Below, one piece after another: positions 1 through 6,525 of a stretch of 9,084 nucleotides of DNA. The notes under the pieces are model-generated. The model did not search any database, had not been told where the DNA came from, and saw nothing but the letters and a program-made list of their open reading frames with translations. Numbering within the stretch: position 1 is the first letter of the stretch; each line of letters starts with the position of its first letter. This stretch comes from Paraktedonobacter sp039923935. Lineage in GTDB: Bacteria; Chloroflexota; Ktedonobacteria; Ktedonobacterales; Ktedonobacteraceae. The translations under genes and the position numbers were made by a program. The DNA lies in assembly GCA_039923935.1 (NCBI GenBank), contig JBDTBU010000182.1, positions 1-9,084 of the forward strand. The letters are read 5' to 3'.

Positions 1-252
1 AATGTTAAGATCCCAGGAAGAGTACCTGGTAGATAGACGACACGTGGAAGCCTGGTAACAGGTGTAGCGAAGTCGCCCTAATGATCGTACGGCTTGTGAC
101 CCTTTCTCGTCGTGAGGAGGGACCATCGACAAGCGAGCACAAGACTTCGAGCGTGAGCCGCTGTTTTTCTTCTTCGGTCTCGGCAAAATTGAGGTAAGTA
201 TTCAAAATTCGGTTGGGCGCAGTGATCTGCGCCCTTTGTGCTTTATCTCTGT
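1..252. other. Gene-free left edge with RNA-like small hairpins
   Basis: I see no convincing coding sequence here. Plus-strand frames are broken by many stops. The long minus-strand reading frame crosses the palindrome at 253-330 and the end of the next gene, so it is not credible as a whole. The stretch does contain compact hairpins: a 4-bp stem capped by a GTAA (GNRA-type) loop at 51-62, GCG/CGC around 67-76, and a CCC..CTC / GAG..GGG stem around 100-122. This could be a fragment of a structured RNA such as part of a group II intron, or the decayed end of a mobile element. I cannot decide from sequence alone. Confidence 0.35.
215..240 (+). terminator. Terminator-like hairpin
   Basis: GGGCGCA at 215-221 pairs perfectly with TGCGCCC at 228-234 around a 6-nt loop. 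The weak T-rich tail TTTGTGCTTT follows on the plus strand. This resembles a plus-strand rho-independent terminator for something transcribed from the left edge or from outside the window. The T-run is interrupted, so efficiency is uncertain. Confidence 0.5.
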
Positions 253-330
253 ATGTGCTCAGATGGGTGTGGTGTGCTGGTCGGGCGCAGCCCAACCCAA
301 CCAGCACACACCACACCCATCTGAGCACAT
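253..330. repeat. Long near-perfect palindrome / cruciform hairpin
   Basis: The 28 bases at 253-280 are the reverse complement of the 30 bases at 301-330 except for one extra GT/AC dinucleotide in the right arm. The next pair (281/300) also matches. Inside the loop a second stem, GGGC-GCA-GCCC, sits at 283-293. The element ends 11 bp past the stop codon of the DinB-like gene (minus strand), so it probably ends or stabilises that mRNA. No T-run follows on either strand, so it may instead be a dispersed intergenic hairpin repeat (REP- or MITE-like). Confidence 0.75.
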
Positions 331-341
331 AGCAGTTACCC

Positions 342-842
342 TCATTTCTGCGATTCCAGCCAGCGCTGAATGATTCCTCCATGCTCTTCAAAGTGCTTAG
401 AAGTGTTTCCCAAAGTGTAGGCTCCCACAGGCACATCGTTGTCATACCAGGGAAATGGCTTGTTCAATGCTTCCCAACTCAGTGCCAAAGTTGCTGCCAG
501 CACGCGTTGATACGCTGCGCGAAAATCCGCGAGCACATCCGCCAGGGGACGGTCTTTATTTTGTTGGTAATAGTATTCGTTTTCCTCATCCTCTGTCTCA
601 AGTCCCGGTGTGGGATTTGGCGGCTCTACTCCATCCAATGTGCCCTGGAGTCTCGCGGTTTGGTAGTTCTGCCAGACTGCAAGGTGAGCGAGATTATCCT
701 TGATGGACCAGGAGCCGTTGACGTTTGGAAGCGTCATTTGTTCCTCACTCAAAGAAGCCAGCAAGACTTCAAACTGATCGTACCCAGCCTGTATGGTGGC
801 AATCAATGTGGCCTTATCGGCGGGTTTAGTTGGTTCTGACAT
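342..842 (-). CDS. DinB/DfsB-like four-helix-bundle protein
   Basis: The 166-residue product has the size and helical pattern of the DinB/YfiT and ClbS/DfsB superfamily. The first helix (about 8-32) is followed by the signature stretch WSIKDNLAHLAVW at 45-57, and a last helix contains NTSKHFEEH. His53, His150 and His154 (H-x3-H in the final helix) match the usual three-histidine metal site of this superfamily. There is no signal peptide, so it should be cytosolic. Family members include thiol transferases, detoxification enzymes and colibactin-resistance proteins; the substrate here cannot be read from sequence. The start is supported by AGGAG about 8 nt upstream of the ATG. The gene lies 111 bp after the amidohydrolase gene on the same strand and is followed by the large palindrome at 253-330. 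The family call is firm, the exact function unknown. Confidence 0.85.
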   Translation of the reverse strand: MSEPTKPADKATLIATIQAGYDQFEVLLASLSEEQMTLPNVNGSWSIKDNLAHLAVWQNYQTARLQGTLDGVEPPNPTPGLETEDEENEYYYQQNKDRPLADVLADFRAAYQRVLAATLALSWEALNKPFPWYDNDVPVGAYTLGNTSKHFEEHGGIIQRWLESQK

Positions 843-953
843 GGTTGTTTCTCCTGTATGTTGGTGTTAAACGATTCGCTACAATCATCTCACCGAAAGC
901 GGCAAATATCAGCCCTGATTTTCAGAGATTGTGCATGTTGAAATCCATTTACA

Positions 954-1799
954 TTACCTTAAACGTAATAATTTCCACGCATTCTCCCCCAAAATCAATT
1001 GTTGCGTACTGTCATCCAAACCCGCACTTTTAATATGCTCGATGACACGTCCTTGACGCAGTAGCCCATAGTCGCTGCCGAAGAGAATATATTCGGGGCC
1101 AACTAGATTCGCAACCGTTGCGAAAATCTCTGGTCGATAGAGGTAGAGCGTGGCGGCAGTGTCATACCAGACACGTCCGGCGGTCAGACGTTGGATTTCG
1201 GGCATGAGCGTGTAGAAGGGCAGGCCACCACCCCAGTGCGCGGCGATAAAACGCACAGTTGGAAAAGCAGTCAGGAAGGTGATCGTATCGAGCAGCGTGA
1301 CATCGCCTTTGCCTGGGTAGAGATGGCCGATGGGTTCGCTACAATGGGAGAGCAGCAACAAGTCTTGCCGCTCAATAACCTCCATAATTGGACGCAGTAG
1401 GTCGATATCACTCAATCTATAGCCCTGGCCGTGTGGCATGAGTTCGCCTACGCCCAACATGCCGCCTTGCACGCAACGTTCAAGTTCGTAGACTGCCTGC
1501 TGACCCACCGTTGGTTGCAGGACGGCCAGACCGTGGATGCGGCCTGGATAGCGGCGCATAGCATCGAGAATATAGTCGTTGCCCTCGTGGATCAGGCCGG
1601 GATCGCTCCAGCCGAACGAGAAGGCTACAGAGATGTCCACACCAGCAACGTCCATTTCCGTGATGAGATCTTCGGCACTGACCAAATTGGCTTTGAGACT
1701 GCTATAGAGCTTGCTAAACCAGGGATCACGCGTGCAATAGCGTTCGCGTTGCTGGCAGATTTCGGGCGAGAAGATATGAGTATGAAAATCGATGAGCAT
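954..1799 (-). CDS. Amidohydro_2 family metal-dependent hydrolase
   Basis: The 281-residue product is a TIM-barrel amidohydrolase of the Amidohydro_2 (ACMSD-like) type. It opens with the metal motif DFHTH (His6, His8). It then has GVGEL at 116-120, LLSHCSEP with His152, AAHWGGG with His188, and FGSDYGLL with the catalytic Asp243, and ends with the typical GENAWKLL tail. These are the expected metal ligands and catalytic aspartate in the right order, and the length is normal, so the gene looks intact. Family members hydrolyse or decarboxylate small cyclic or aromatic compounds; the substrate here is unknown. The protein has no signal peptide and is presumably cytosolic. GGAAGG lies 9 nt before the ATG. 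A promoter-like element sits in the 66-bp gap behind the sensor-like gene, so co-transcription with that gene is possible but not required. Confidence 0.88.
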   Translation of the reverse strand: MLIDFHTHIFSPEICQQRERYCTRDPWFSKLYSSLKANLVSAEDLITEMDVAGVDISVAFSFGWSDPGLIHEGNDYILDAMRRYPGRIHGLAVLQPTVGQQAVYELERCVQGGMLGVGELMPHGQGYRLSDIDLLRPIMEVIERQDLLLLSHCSEPIGHLYPGKGDVTLLDTITFLTAFPTVRFIAAHWGGGLPFYTLMPEIQRLTAGRVWYDTAATLYLYRPEIFATVANLVGPEYILFGSDYGLLRQGRVIEHIKSAGLDDSTQQLILGENAWKLLRLR

Positions 1800-1834
1800 A
1801 GTGCGCTGCCTTCCGTGTACTGTTGTCTGGCCTT

Positions 1835-1843
1835 ATTCTAACA
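1835..1843 (-). promoter_or_regulatory. Candidate extended -10 promoter for amidohydrolase
   Basis: On the minus strand TGT-TAGAAT gives an extended -10 element (hexamer at 1835-1840). The -35 region is poor. It would start transcription roughly 30 nt upstream of the amidohydrolase ATG. This is a pattern match only. Confidence 0.3.
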
Positions 1844-1865
1844 CGGGTATGCCAGTCGCTAACAC

Positions 1866-3191
1866 TCAGTTCGACGCTTTGAGCAGTTGTTCAAACTGCT
1901 GTGTTTCCTGCAAACAGCGTTTTCCCTGCTCTTCCACTTGTAGACAAAGCTGTTGCGCTTTCTCAACACCTTCGATGGCAGAAGAAAGTATTCTTGTTTC
2001 TTTGCCTAATGTTTGAGCATTTATATGTGTCTGGTCAAGCGAGGACTTGAGTTGCGTTACTAGTGTTCTCTGACGTAACAAGGTCAAACGCACCTTTTCT
2101 ACGGTCTCACCATACTGAGCGGAGAGCCGACGAGATTGATAGAATTGCTTTACCCAGGGATAAAGCTGATCGGCATATGTCCCGGTGGGGTTGAAAGGAT
2201 GCAACGTCCCTTGATGGATAATCGCGTCTCGGACTGCGAAAAGCTGTTGGAGTGCCTGCTCCAGACGGGAGTAATCTCGCGCAATTAGGGCAATGCGATT
2301 GAGCCGCTCCGCCAGGAGGTTGAAACTCAAGGCTAGTGAGACCAGTTCGTTGTCTTGCAGCACCGCACGCGCTTTATAGTCGCCATTGGCAAAACGCGCA
2401 TGTGCATCTTTGAGCACTTGAATCCCGTGCTCAAGGTTTTCTCTCTGTGCCGCCTGGAGTTGTGTATATTCATTCAGACGTTGGTGAGCCTTGGCTAAAT
2501 CTTCCGCCTTACTCGCACGCACGAGCGCTCTATCCACACTCCAGGCGTTCAACCAGGCGATTGACGTGCCGACAATTTGCAAGAGGATAGCATCGCTGAT
2601 CTCACCATAGAAGCCTTGCCCACTTTCTATACTTTCTCGGATCAAGAGTTGCTCATGCGGCACAAATGTAAAAAGCAGGATAATCAGAGCGATATGGAAA
2701 AGCGCTAGGAATGGCAGGAGACGACGGGGCAAAACAATACCACCAGCTAAGGTTGCTACAAGAAATAAATCTAGATCCGGGATATTGGTATTCCTCAGAC
2801 CATGGGGCAGAGTCACCAGTGAAATAACAATCGCCGCGTCGATCCCAAAAATATAAATAACGGTACTGGCTGTGACAAACCCTGTGCGGTTGCAGAGAAA
2901 AGAAGCAAAACCACACAAGATAAGGGCTAAAATAGGTGCCAATAAGTTAGGAGCAGGCAGAATCGTAGGAGAAATAATCACAACTGCAACAATAATGAGA
3001 AGGTTGAGTACGCTCATAATACGCGAACGTCGCAGGAGTTCTTGCGATTTCAGGGAAGAATCAAAGCGATCCAGGTTTGGTCCGCTGAAACGCAACCAGG
3101 CTCGCGCCATGCGTTGAAAAATATTCCCTCGTTTCTGTGGTGCCTCATCATCCTCAACTGAAAAATCTAATGCCATAGACGATTTCTGCAT
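1866..3191 (-). CDS. Six-TM, HAMP-like sensor protein without output domain
   Basis: From the ATG at 3191 the product has 441 residues. A charged cytosolic N-terminus (1-57) is followed by about six hydrophobic segments near 58-78, 83-100, 105-127, 140-155, 157-177 and 200-217. A helical linker then leads into a HAMP-like region near 255-305 (ARFANGDYKARA..DNELVSLALSFNLLAERL). The last 130 residues are mostly predicted helix/coiled coil. I see no histidine kinase, GGDEF, cyclase or methyl-accepting output domain, so any signal must pass through partner proteins. The open frame runs upstream to 3407, but the extension overlaps kptA. The ATG at 3191 has GGGAAAGG 9 nt upstream and was chosen. 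It could be a receptor, a scaffold or a remnant of a larger sensor; no function is assigned. Confidence 0.75.
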   Translation of the reverse strand: MQKSSMALDFSVEDDEAPQKRGNIFQRMARAWLRFSGPNLDRFDSSLKSQELLRRSRIMSVLNLLIIVAVVIISPTILPAPNLLAPILALILCGFASFLCNRTGFVTASTVIYIFGIDAAIVISLVTLPHGLRNTNIPDLDLFLVATLAGGIVLPRRLLPFLALFHIALIILLFTFVPHEQLLIRESIESGQGFYGEISDAILLQIVGTSIAWLNAWSVDRALVRASKAEDLAKAHQRLNEYTQLQAAQRENLEHGIQVLKDAHARFANGDYKARAVLQDNELVSLALSFNLLAERLNRIALIARDYSRLEQALQQLFAVRDAIIHQGTLHPFNPTGTYADQLYPWVKQFYQSRRLSAQYGETVEKVRLTLLRQRTLVTQLKSSLDQTHINAQTLGKETRILSSAIEGVEKAQQLCLQVEEQGKRCLQETQQFEQLLKASN

Positions 3192-3267
3192 AGCATCGTG
3201 CCTTTCCCTTCTTAACAATTTTGCGAAGAAAAAACGTTTAAAAGCCACATGCTTCTGGGCTACCGCT

Positions 3268-3296
3268 AGTCTAATCGATTCCAAGACAAAGATCAA
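3268..3296 (-). promoter_or_regulatory. Candidate promoter of the sensor-like gene
   Basis: On the minus strand TTGATC (3291-3296) and TAGACT (3268-3273) are separated by exactly 17 bp, each matching 4 of 6 consensus bases. It starts within 5 bp after the kptA stop codon and would give a leader of about 70 nt. It suggests the sensor-like gene can be transcribed independently of kptA. Confidence 0.4.
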
Positions 3297-3300
3297 TGTT

Positions 3301-3849
3301 TTAGAATATGATAAACGCGGGTGGGATGGAATCAGCCAGCCAGATATCCTCGTTACCCAAATAAAAATTGATACCCTCCTGCTCGTGCGCTTGCAACGCA
3401 GCAACACGTAGAATAACCGGCTGACCAGTGCGGCGCAGAGCCACTAGCCGGGCCGTTTTCTCATCAGTGGAGAGATGCACATATTGGCGTCGCATGGGCT
3501 TAAGACCCTCGTGGTGAATCGTGACAGCGGCCTGTGGCGTGGTACCGTGGTAGAGCATGGCAGGTGGTGTTGCTGGTTGCTTCTCGACTTTTTCAGGCAC
3601 GGAATGACCGTAGAAGGCGCGAATCTTGCCGTTGTGTAGCTCAAAGCGTTGTTTTGCAGACTCGGCCATAATTGTGGTAATATCCACTAGGCTAACATTG
3701 TGCCAGGCGTTGCGCCGTTGCCGGAGCGCGGCCAGCAGATCATCTACCGCGACCCACCCTTCAGGATCAAGTTGCAAACCGTATGCTTCTGGTTGGTGAC
3801 GCAGGGCGTGCGAGATGGTTTTGCTCAAACGTATCAGGTTCTCATTCAT
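3301..3849 (-). CDS. kptA: RNA 2'-phosphotransferase (Tpt1/KptA family)
   Basis: The 182-residue protein is a full-length KptA/Tpt1 enzyme. This family removes an internal RNA 2'-phosphate by transferring it to NAD+, giving ADP-ribose 1'',2''-cyclic phosphate and nicotinamide. The N-terminal winged-helix half begins with LSKTISHALRHQPE (Arg17, His18) and continues with LDPEGWVAVDDLL. IRAFYGHS carries Arg77 and His82. The C-terminal ADP-ribosyltransferase-like half has LYHGT (His101), YVHLSTDE and TARLVALRR (Arg134). All the family's hallmark Arg and His positions appear to be present, so it should be active. AGGAG lies 11 nt before the ATG, and a good promoter sits just upstream. In most bacteria the physiological RNA substrate is unknown, because tRNA splicing of the yeast type is absent. 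It is divergent from a Nudix hydrolase gene. Confidence 0.95.
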   Translation of the reverse strand: MNENLIRLSKTISHALRHQPEAYGLQLDPEGWVAVDDLLAALRQRRNAWHNVSLVDITTIMAESAKQRFELHNGKIRAFYGHSVPEKVEKQPATPPAMLYHGTTPQAAVTIHHEGLKPMRRQYVHLSTDEKTARLVALRRTGQPVILRVAALQAHEQEGINFYLGNEDIWLADSIPPAFIIF

Positions 3850-3886
3850 GGCTCTGTGTTTCTCCTGTTTCTCTCATCGTTGGGCA

Positions 3887-3916
3887 ATTATAGCATTAGG
3901 TCGAGCTTTTGGGCAA
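3887..3916 (-). promoter_or_regulatory. kptA promoter with paired direct repeats
   Basis: On the minus strand a perfect TATAAT (3887-3892) is preceded by TGC, making an extended -10, and by TTGCCC (3911-3916) 18 bp upstream as the -35. The leader would be about 30 nt. On the plus strand the 9-bp word TTGGGCAAT occurs twice, at 3880-3888 and 3909-3917. One copy abuts the -10 and the other overlaps the -35, so the pair could be an operator. Confidence 0.6.
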
Positions 3917-3968
3917 TGGAAAATTGTGCAGTTACGTTGCTTTTTGCTCGCTTGGGCTTTTGAACTTC

Positions 3969-3989
3969 TAGCCACAAGGGAACTGGCTA
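3969..3989. promoter_or_regulatory. Candidate operator at the Nudix promoter
   Basis: TAGCCA (3969-3974) and TGGCTA (3984-3989) form an inverted repeat with a 9-nt spacer. It lies immediately upstream of the TATAAT at 3995-4000, exactly where a -35 would be. The -35 itself is poor there, which is what an activator- or repressor-controlled promoter often looks like. The arms are short, so chance is possible. Confidence 0.35.
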
Positions 3990-3994
3990 ATTAC

Positions 3995-4000
3995 TATAAT
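3995..4000 (+). promoter_or_regulatory. -10 box of the Nudix gene promoter
   Basis: A consensus TATAAT stands about 120 bp before the Nudix start codon, without a recognisable -35. Transcription would begin near 4007, which places the upstream ATG at 4003 outside the mRNA and supports the downstream start at 4120. The leader contains a possible hairpin (4024-4030 with 4061-4067). Confidence 0.45.
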
Positions 4001-4119
4001 TATTGGTGTTTTCCTGCTATGTCTGGGCTTTTTTCTTGGTGTTACTGTTCAAAAACGGCGAAGCCCATCTTGAAATACCGAGAAGCTGTGAGACAAAGAA
4101 AGCTAGAGAAAGAGATTTT

Positions 4120-4593
4120 ATGACAAACCAACCACATCGCTTCAAGCTCATAGGCGCAGTCCATCTTTTTCTGATGCATGACAAAAAAATCCTGCTCTTG
4201 CGGCGATTTAACACAGGCTACGAAGATGGCAACTATAGCGTTGTTGCGGGCCATCTGGATGGAGATGAAGAGATCAAGGCGGCGATGATCCGCGAGGCAC
4301 GCGAGGAGGTGGGGATTGAGCTAGCGAGTGGGGATGTACAGGTTGTGGGCGTGATGCACCGCAAGTCGAACGATGAACGGGTGGATTTTTTTCTGGCTGC
4401 TGATGAACGTTGGCCAGGCGAACTGCGCAATTGTGAGCCGGACCAATGCGACGAACTGGCGTGGTTCGATCTGGATAGCCTGCCGACGAATATGATACCG
4501 TATGTACGAAGGGCGCTGGCGAATTATCGCGCAGGACGTTGGTTCGACAGTTTTGGCTGGGAGCCATTAGCGAATTTTTCTTCATTTAGATAA
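4120..4593 (+). CDS. Nudix hydrolase
   Basis: The 157-residue product has a perfect Nudix box, G-x5-E-x7-REUxEExGU, from Gly44 to Ile66 (GHLDGDE..REAREEVGI). The catalytic glutamates Glu62/Glu63 and the Arg58-Glu59 pair are in place. Flanking segments fit the fold: AVHLFLMHDKKILLLRR at 13-29 and NYSVVAGHLDG before the box. Nudix enzymes hydrolyse nucleoside diphosphates linked to another group, such as oxidised dNTPs, NADH, ADP-ribose or nucleotide sugars; the substrate is not visible in the sequence. The open frame begins at 4003, but the 39 extra residues are hydrophobic and unlike the family, so the ATG at 4120 with the purine-rich AGAGAAAGAG upstream was chosen; this ribosome site is weak. 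It is divergent from kptA. The last codons and the stop lie inside the arm of the downstream terminator. Confidence 0.92.
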   Translation: MTNQPHRFKLIGAVHLFLMHDKKILLLRRFNTGYEDGNYSVVAGHLDGDEEIKAAMIREAREEVGIELASGDVQVVGVMHRKSNDERVDFFLAADERWPGELRNCEPDQCDELAWFDLDSLPTNMIPYVRRALANYRAGRWFDSFGWEPLANFSSFR

Positions 4594-4647
4594 AAATGCG
4601 TTTTGCCTGAAACATACATTTTCAGGCAAAACGCATTTTTATCTAAA
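4585..4647. terminator. Perfect 28-bp inverted repeat, two-way terminator
   Basis: Bases 4585-4612 are the exact reverse complement of 4620-4647, with a 7-nt loop (CATACAT). Each arm has an A/T-rich outer part and a GCCTGA/TCAGGC core, so both strands have a hairpin flanked by A-run and T-run. It overlaps the Nudix stop codon (4591-4593) and ends 3 bp before the flavoprotein stop codon, so it serves both convergent genes. Confidence 0.93.
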
Positions 4648-4650
4648 AAA

Positions 4651-6459
4651 CTACAGATTGAGCATTGGGATCTTCGAGACGGTCCAGCGATCATTGGGGC
4701 TGGCTACCTGGAACTGTACCATCGAGATAGCATCCGTGGGGCAGCGCACAATACACAGACCACAGCGGATACACTTCTCTTCGTCGATAATCATATCAGC
4801 GCCACCAGCCCAGGATGTGGTGCCCTGGTGCATAGGATCACCCTTGACGACGCGTGAGAGACCTTCCATGCTGATGCAGTCGTAGGGGCAGATATCGACG
4901 CAGCCGGAGCAGAGAATACAGATCGAGGGGTCGATCATGATATTCAACTGGCACTGTAAGCAGCGGCGAGCCTGTTCTACAGCCTGTTCAGGCGTGTAGC
5001 CAGTCTCCGTCTCGCGGGTATTGCTATAACGCTCTTTGAGCGGCAGGCCAGGCATCATCTCGTGCGCAATCGACTCGTAGTCATCGACCATGCCACGGCG
5101 ATAGTCGGGCAGTTCGATCTCTTCGGCGGACTCGGCAGGTTTGTCCTGACCACCAAGATAGCGATTGATCGCGGAAGCCGCATCACGTCCGTCGCCGATG
5201 GCCGAGATCAGGTTGCGCGAACCCTCGCTGAAGTCTCCACCAGCGAAGAGGCCGGGGTGGCTGGTCATCCAACTATCGCGGTCCACCAGAGGGACGCCGT
5301 TGCGTTTGTTGACCTGCACATCGAGACCTTCAAGGTGCAGCCACGAGGAGTCACTGTACTGACCAAAGGCCGGGATAATCATATCGGCTTTGATTACGTA
5401 CTCGCTGCCTTTCACGGGAATAGGACGGCGGCGACCACTGCTATCGGGATCGCCTAGTTTATTGCGGATGACTTTCAGACCACTGACATGCACGCCATCG
5501 TCGCTTAGCACTTCCAACTGGGAGACCAGGTACACGAACTCAACGTGCTCAAATTCGGCCTCGTCCACCTCGTACTCATCGGAACCCATCTCTTCTTTAG
5601 AGCGGCGATAGAGCACATAGACTTTCTCAGCACCAAAGCGGATTGAGGTGCGACAACAGTCCATTGCGGTGAAACCACCACCCAGCACGATGACATGTTT
5701 TCCCACGTACGTTGGTTCACCGAAGTTGGTCTTGGACAGCATCACGATGCCGTGGTCCACGCCTTTCAGATCGGCACCTGGAATGATCTTATTATCAGGT
5801 CCGGTCAGGTCGTTCGAGATATAACAACCTGCGGCCAGGTACACTGAGTCATACTGTTTGAGCAGATCGGCGACCATCACATCGCGCCCGACGCGTGTGT
5901 TATATTTCACCTCGACGCCCAGGTCGCGCATATACTCGGTGGTCTCTTCGCTGGTGACGTTGCGTGGCAGACGCCAGACTGGGATACCATTGACCATCAC
6001 GCCACCAGCAACCGCGTCAGACTCGTAGACGGTCACGGGATAGCCCATCTCGCGCATATCGCGAGCACAGGCCAAGCCAGCCGAGCCAGCGCCGACAATT
6101 GCCACAGTCTTCTCTTTCGTGACTGGTGGCGGTGTGACGCGATGCAGAAACTCGCGGTGATCGGCTGCGGCACGTTTGAGCCAGCAGATGGCGATAGGTT
6201 TGCCGTCAATTTTGTTACGGCGGCAGACCGGCTCGCAGGGGCGTGCGCAGGTGCGTCCGAGGACGCCGGGGACAACGTTCGCTTTGCGGTTCAACAAATA
6301 CGCCTCGTCAAACCGAGCCTGAGAGATGAGGCCAATATACGTAGAAACGTCGGTATGAGCGGGACACCCTACCTGACAGGGAATATTTGTCTGATACCAA
6401 TCAGGTGTTGTTGTGATTGATTGGTATCGCGGTTCCAATGTGCTATCTTGATCAATCAT
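4651..6459 (-). CDS. GltD-like FAD/NAD(P) oxidoreductase fused to 2x[4Fe-4S] ferredoxin domain
   Basis: The 602-residue product combines two modules. Residues 1-450 resemble the small subunit of glutamate synthase. They have an N-terminal iron-sulfur segment with Cys28, Cys32, Cys71, Cys75 and Cys79 (CQVGCPAH, GRTCARPCEPVC), the FAD-binding GAGSAGLA at 123-130, the NAD(P)H-binding LGGGFTAMD at 259-267, and the second FAD motif GLFAGGDF at 403-410. Residues 510-580 are a ferredoxin-like domain with Cys514/517/520/524 and Cys563/566/569/573, each set followed by proline, so two [4Fe-4S] clusters. Such enzymes pass electrons between NAD(P)H and ferredoxin or a catalytic partner; no large subunit is encoded nearby. 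The start is strong, with GGAGG 7 nt before the ATG. It is cytosolic by sequence, and all motifs are intact. Exact partner and pathway are unknown. Confidence 0.93.
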   Translation of the reverse strand: MIDQDSTLEPRYQSITTTPDWYQTNIPCQVGCPAHTDVSTYIGLISQARFDEAYLLNRKANVVPGVLGRTCARPCEPVCRRNKIDGKPIAICWLKRAAADHREFLHRVTPPPVTKEKTVAIVGAGSAGLACARDMREMGYPVTVYESDAVAGGVMVNGIPVWRLPRNVTSEETTEYMRDLGVEVKYNTRVGRDVMVADLLKQYDSVYLAAGCYISNDLTGPDNKIIPGADLKGVDHGIVMLSKTNFGEPTYVGKHVIVLGGGFTAMDCCRTSIRFGAEKVYVLYRRSKEEMGSDEYEVDEAEFEHVEFVYLVSQLEVLSDDGVHVSGLKVIRNKLGDPDSSGRRRPIPVKGSEYVIKADMIIPAFGQYSDSSWLHLEGLDVQVNKRNGVPLVDRDSWMTSHPGLFAGGDFSEGSRNLISAIGDGRDAASAINRYLGGQDKPAESAEEIELPDYRRGMVDDYESIAHEMMPGLPLKERYSNTRETETGYTPEQAVEQARRCLQCQLNIMIDPSICILCSGCVDICPYDCISMEGLSRVVKGDPMHQGTTSWAGGADMIIDEEKCIRCGLCIVRCPTDAISMVQFQVASPNDRWTVSKIPMLNL

Positions 6460-6525
6460 TGCTTTCCCTCCAAAGGAGATAAGGCCGGGTAAATTATGTG
6501 CGCTCTGGACATTGCTTTTTTCAAA

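Noticed and set aside
5..445. 146-residue minus-strand open frame at the left edge
   Set aside because: It runs through the long palindrome and overlaps the well-supported DinB-like gene in another frame, and I recognise no family. A decayed fragment within 5-200 cannot be excluded.
908..919. Short palindrome ATCAG-CC-CTGAT between the amidohydrolase and DinB-like genes
   Set aside because: The 2-nt centre is too tight for an RNA hairpin and the length is easily expected by chance.
3192..3407. N-terminal extension of the sensor-like protein into kptA
   Set aside because: It overlaps the kptA 3' end and has no family-like sequence, while the ATG at 3191 has a good ribosome site.
4003..4119. 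Upstream ATG giving the Nudix protein a hydrophobic N-terminal extension
   Set aside because: The TATAAT at 3995-4000 puts transcription start after this ATG, and the Nudix fold begins after residue 39 of the extended frame.
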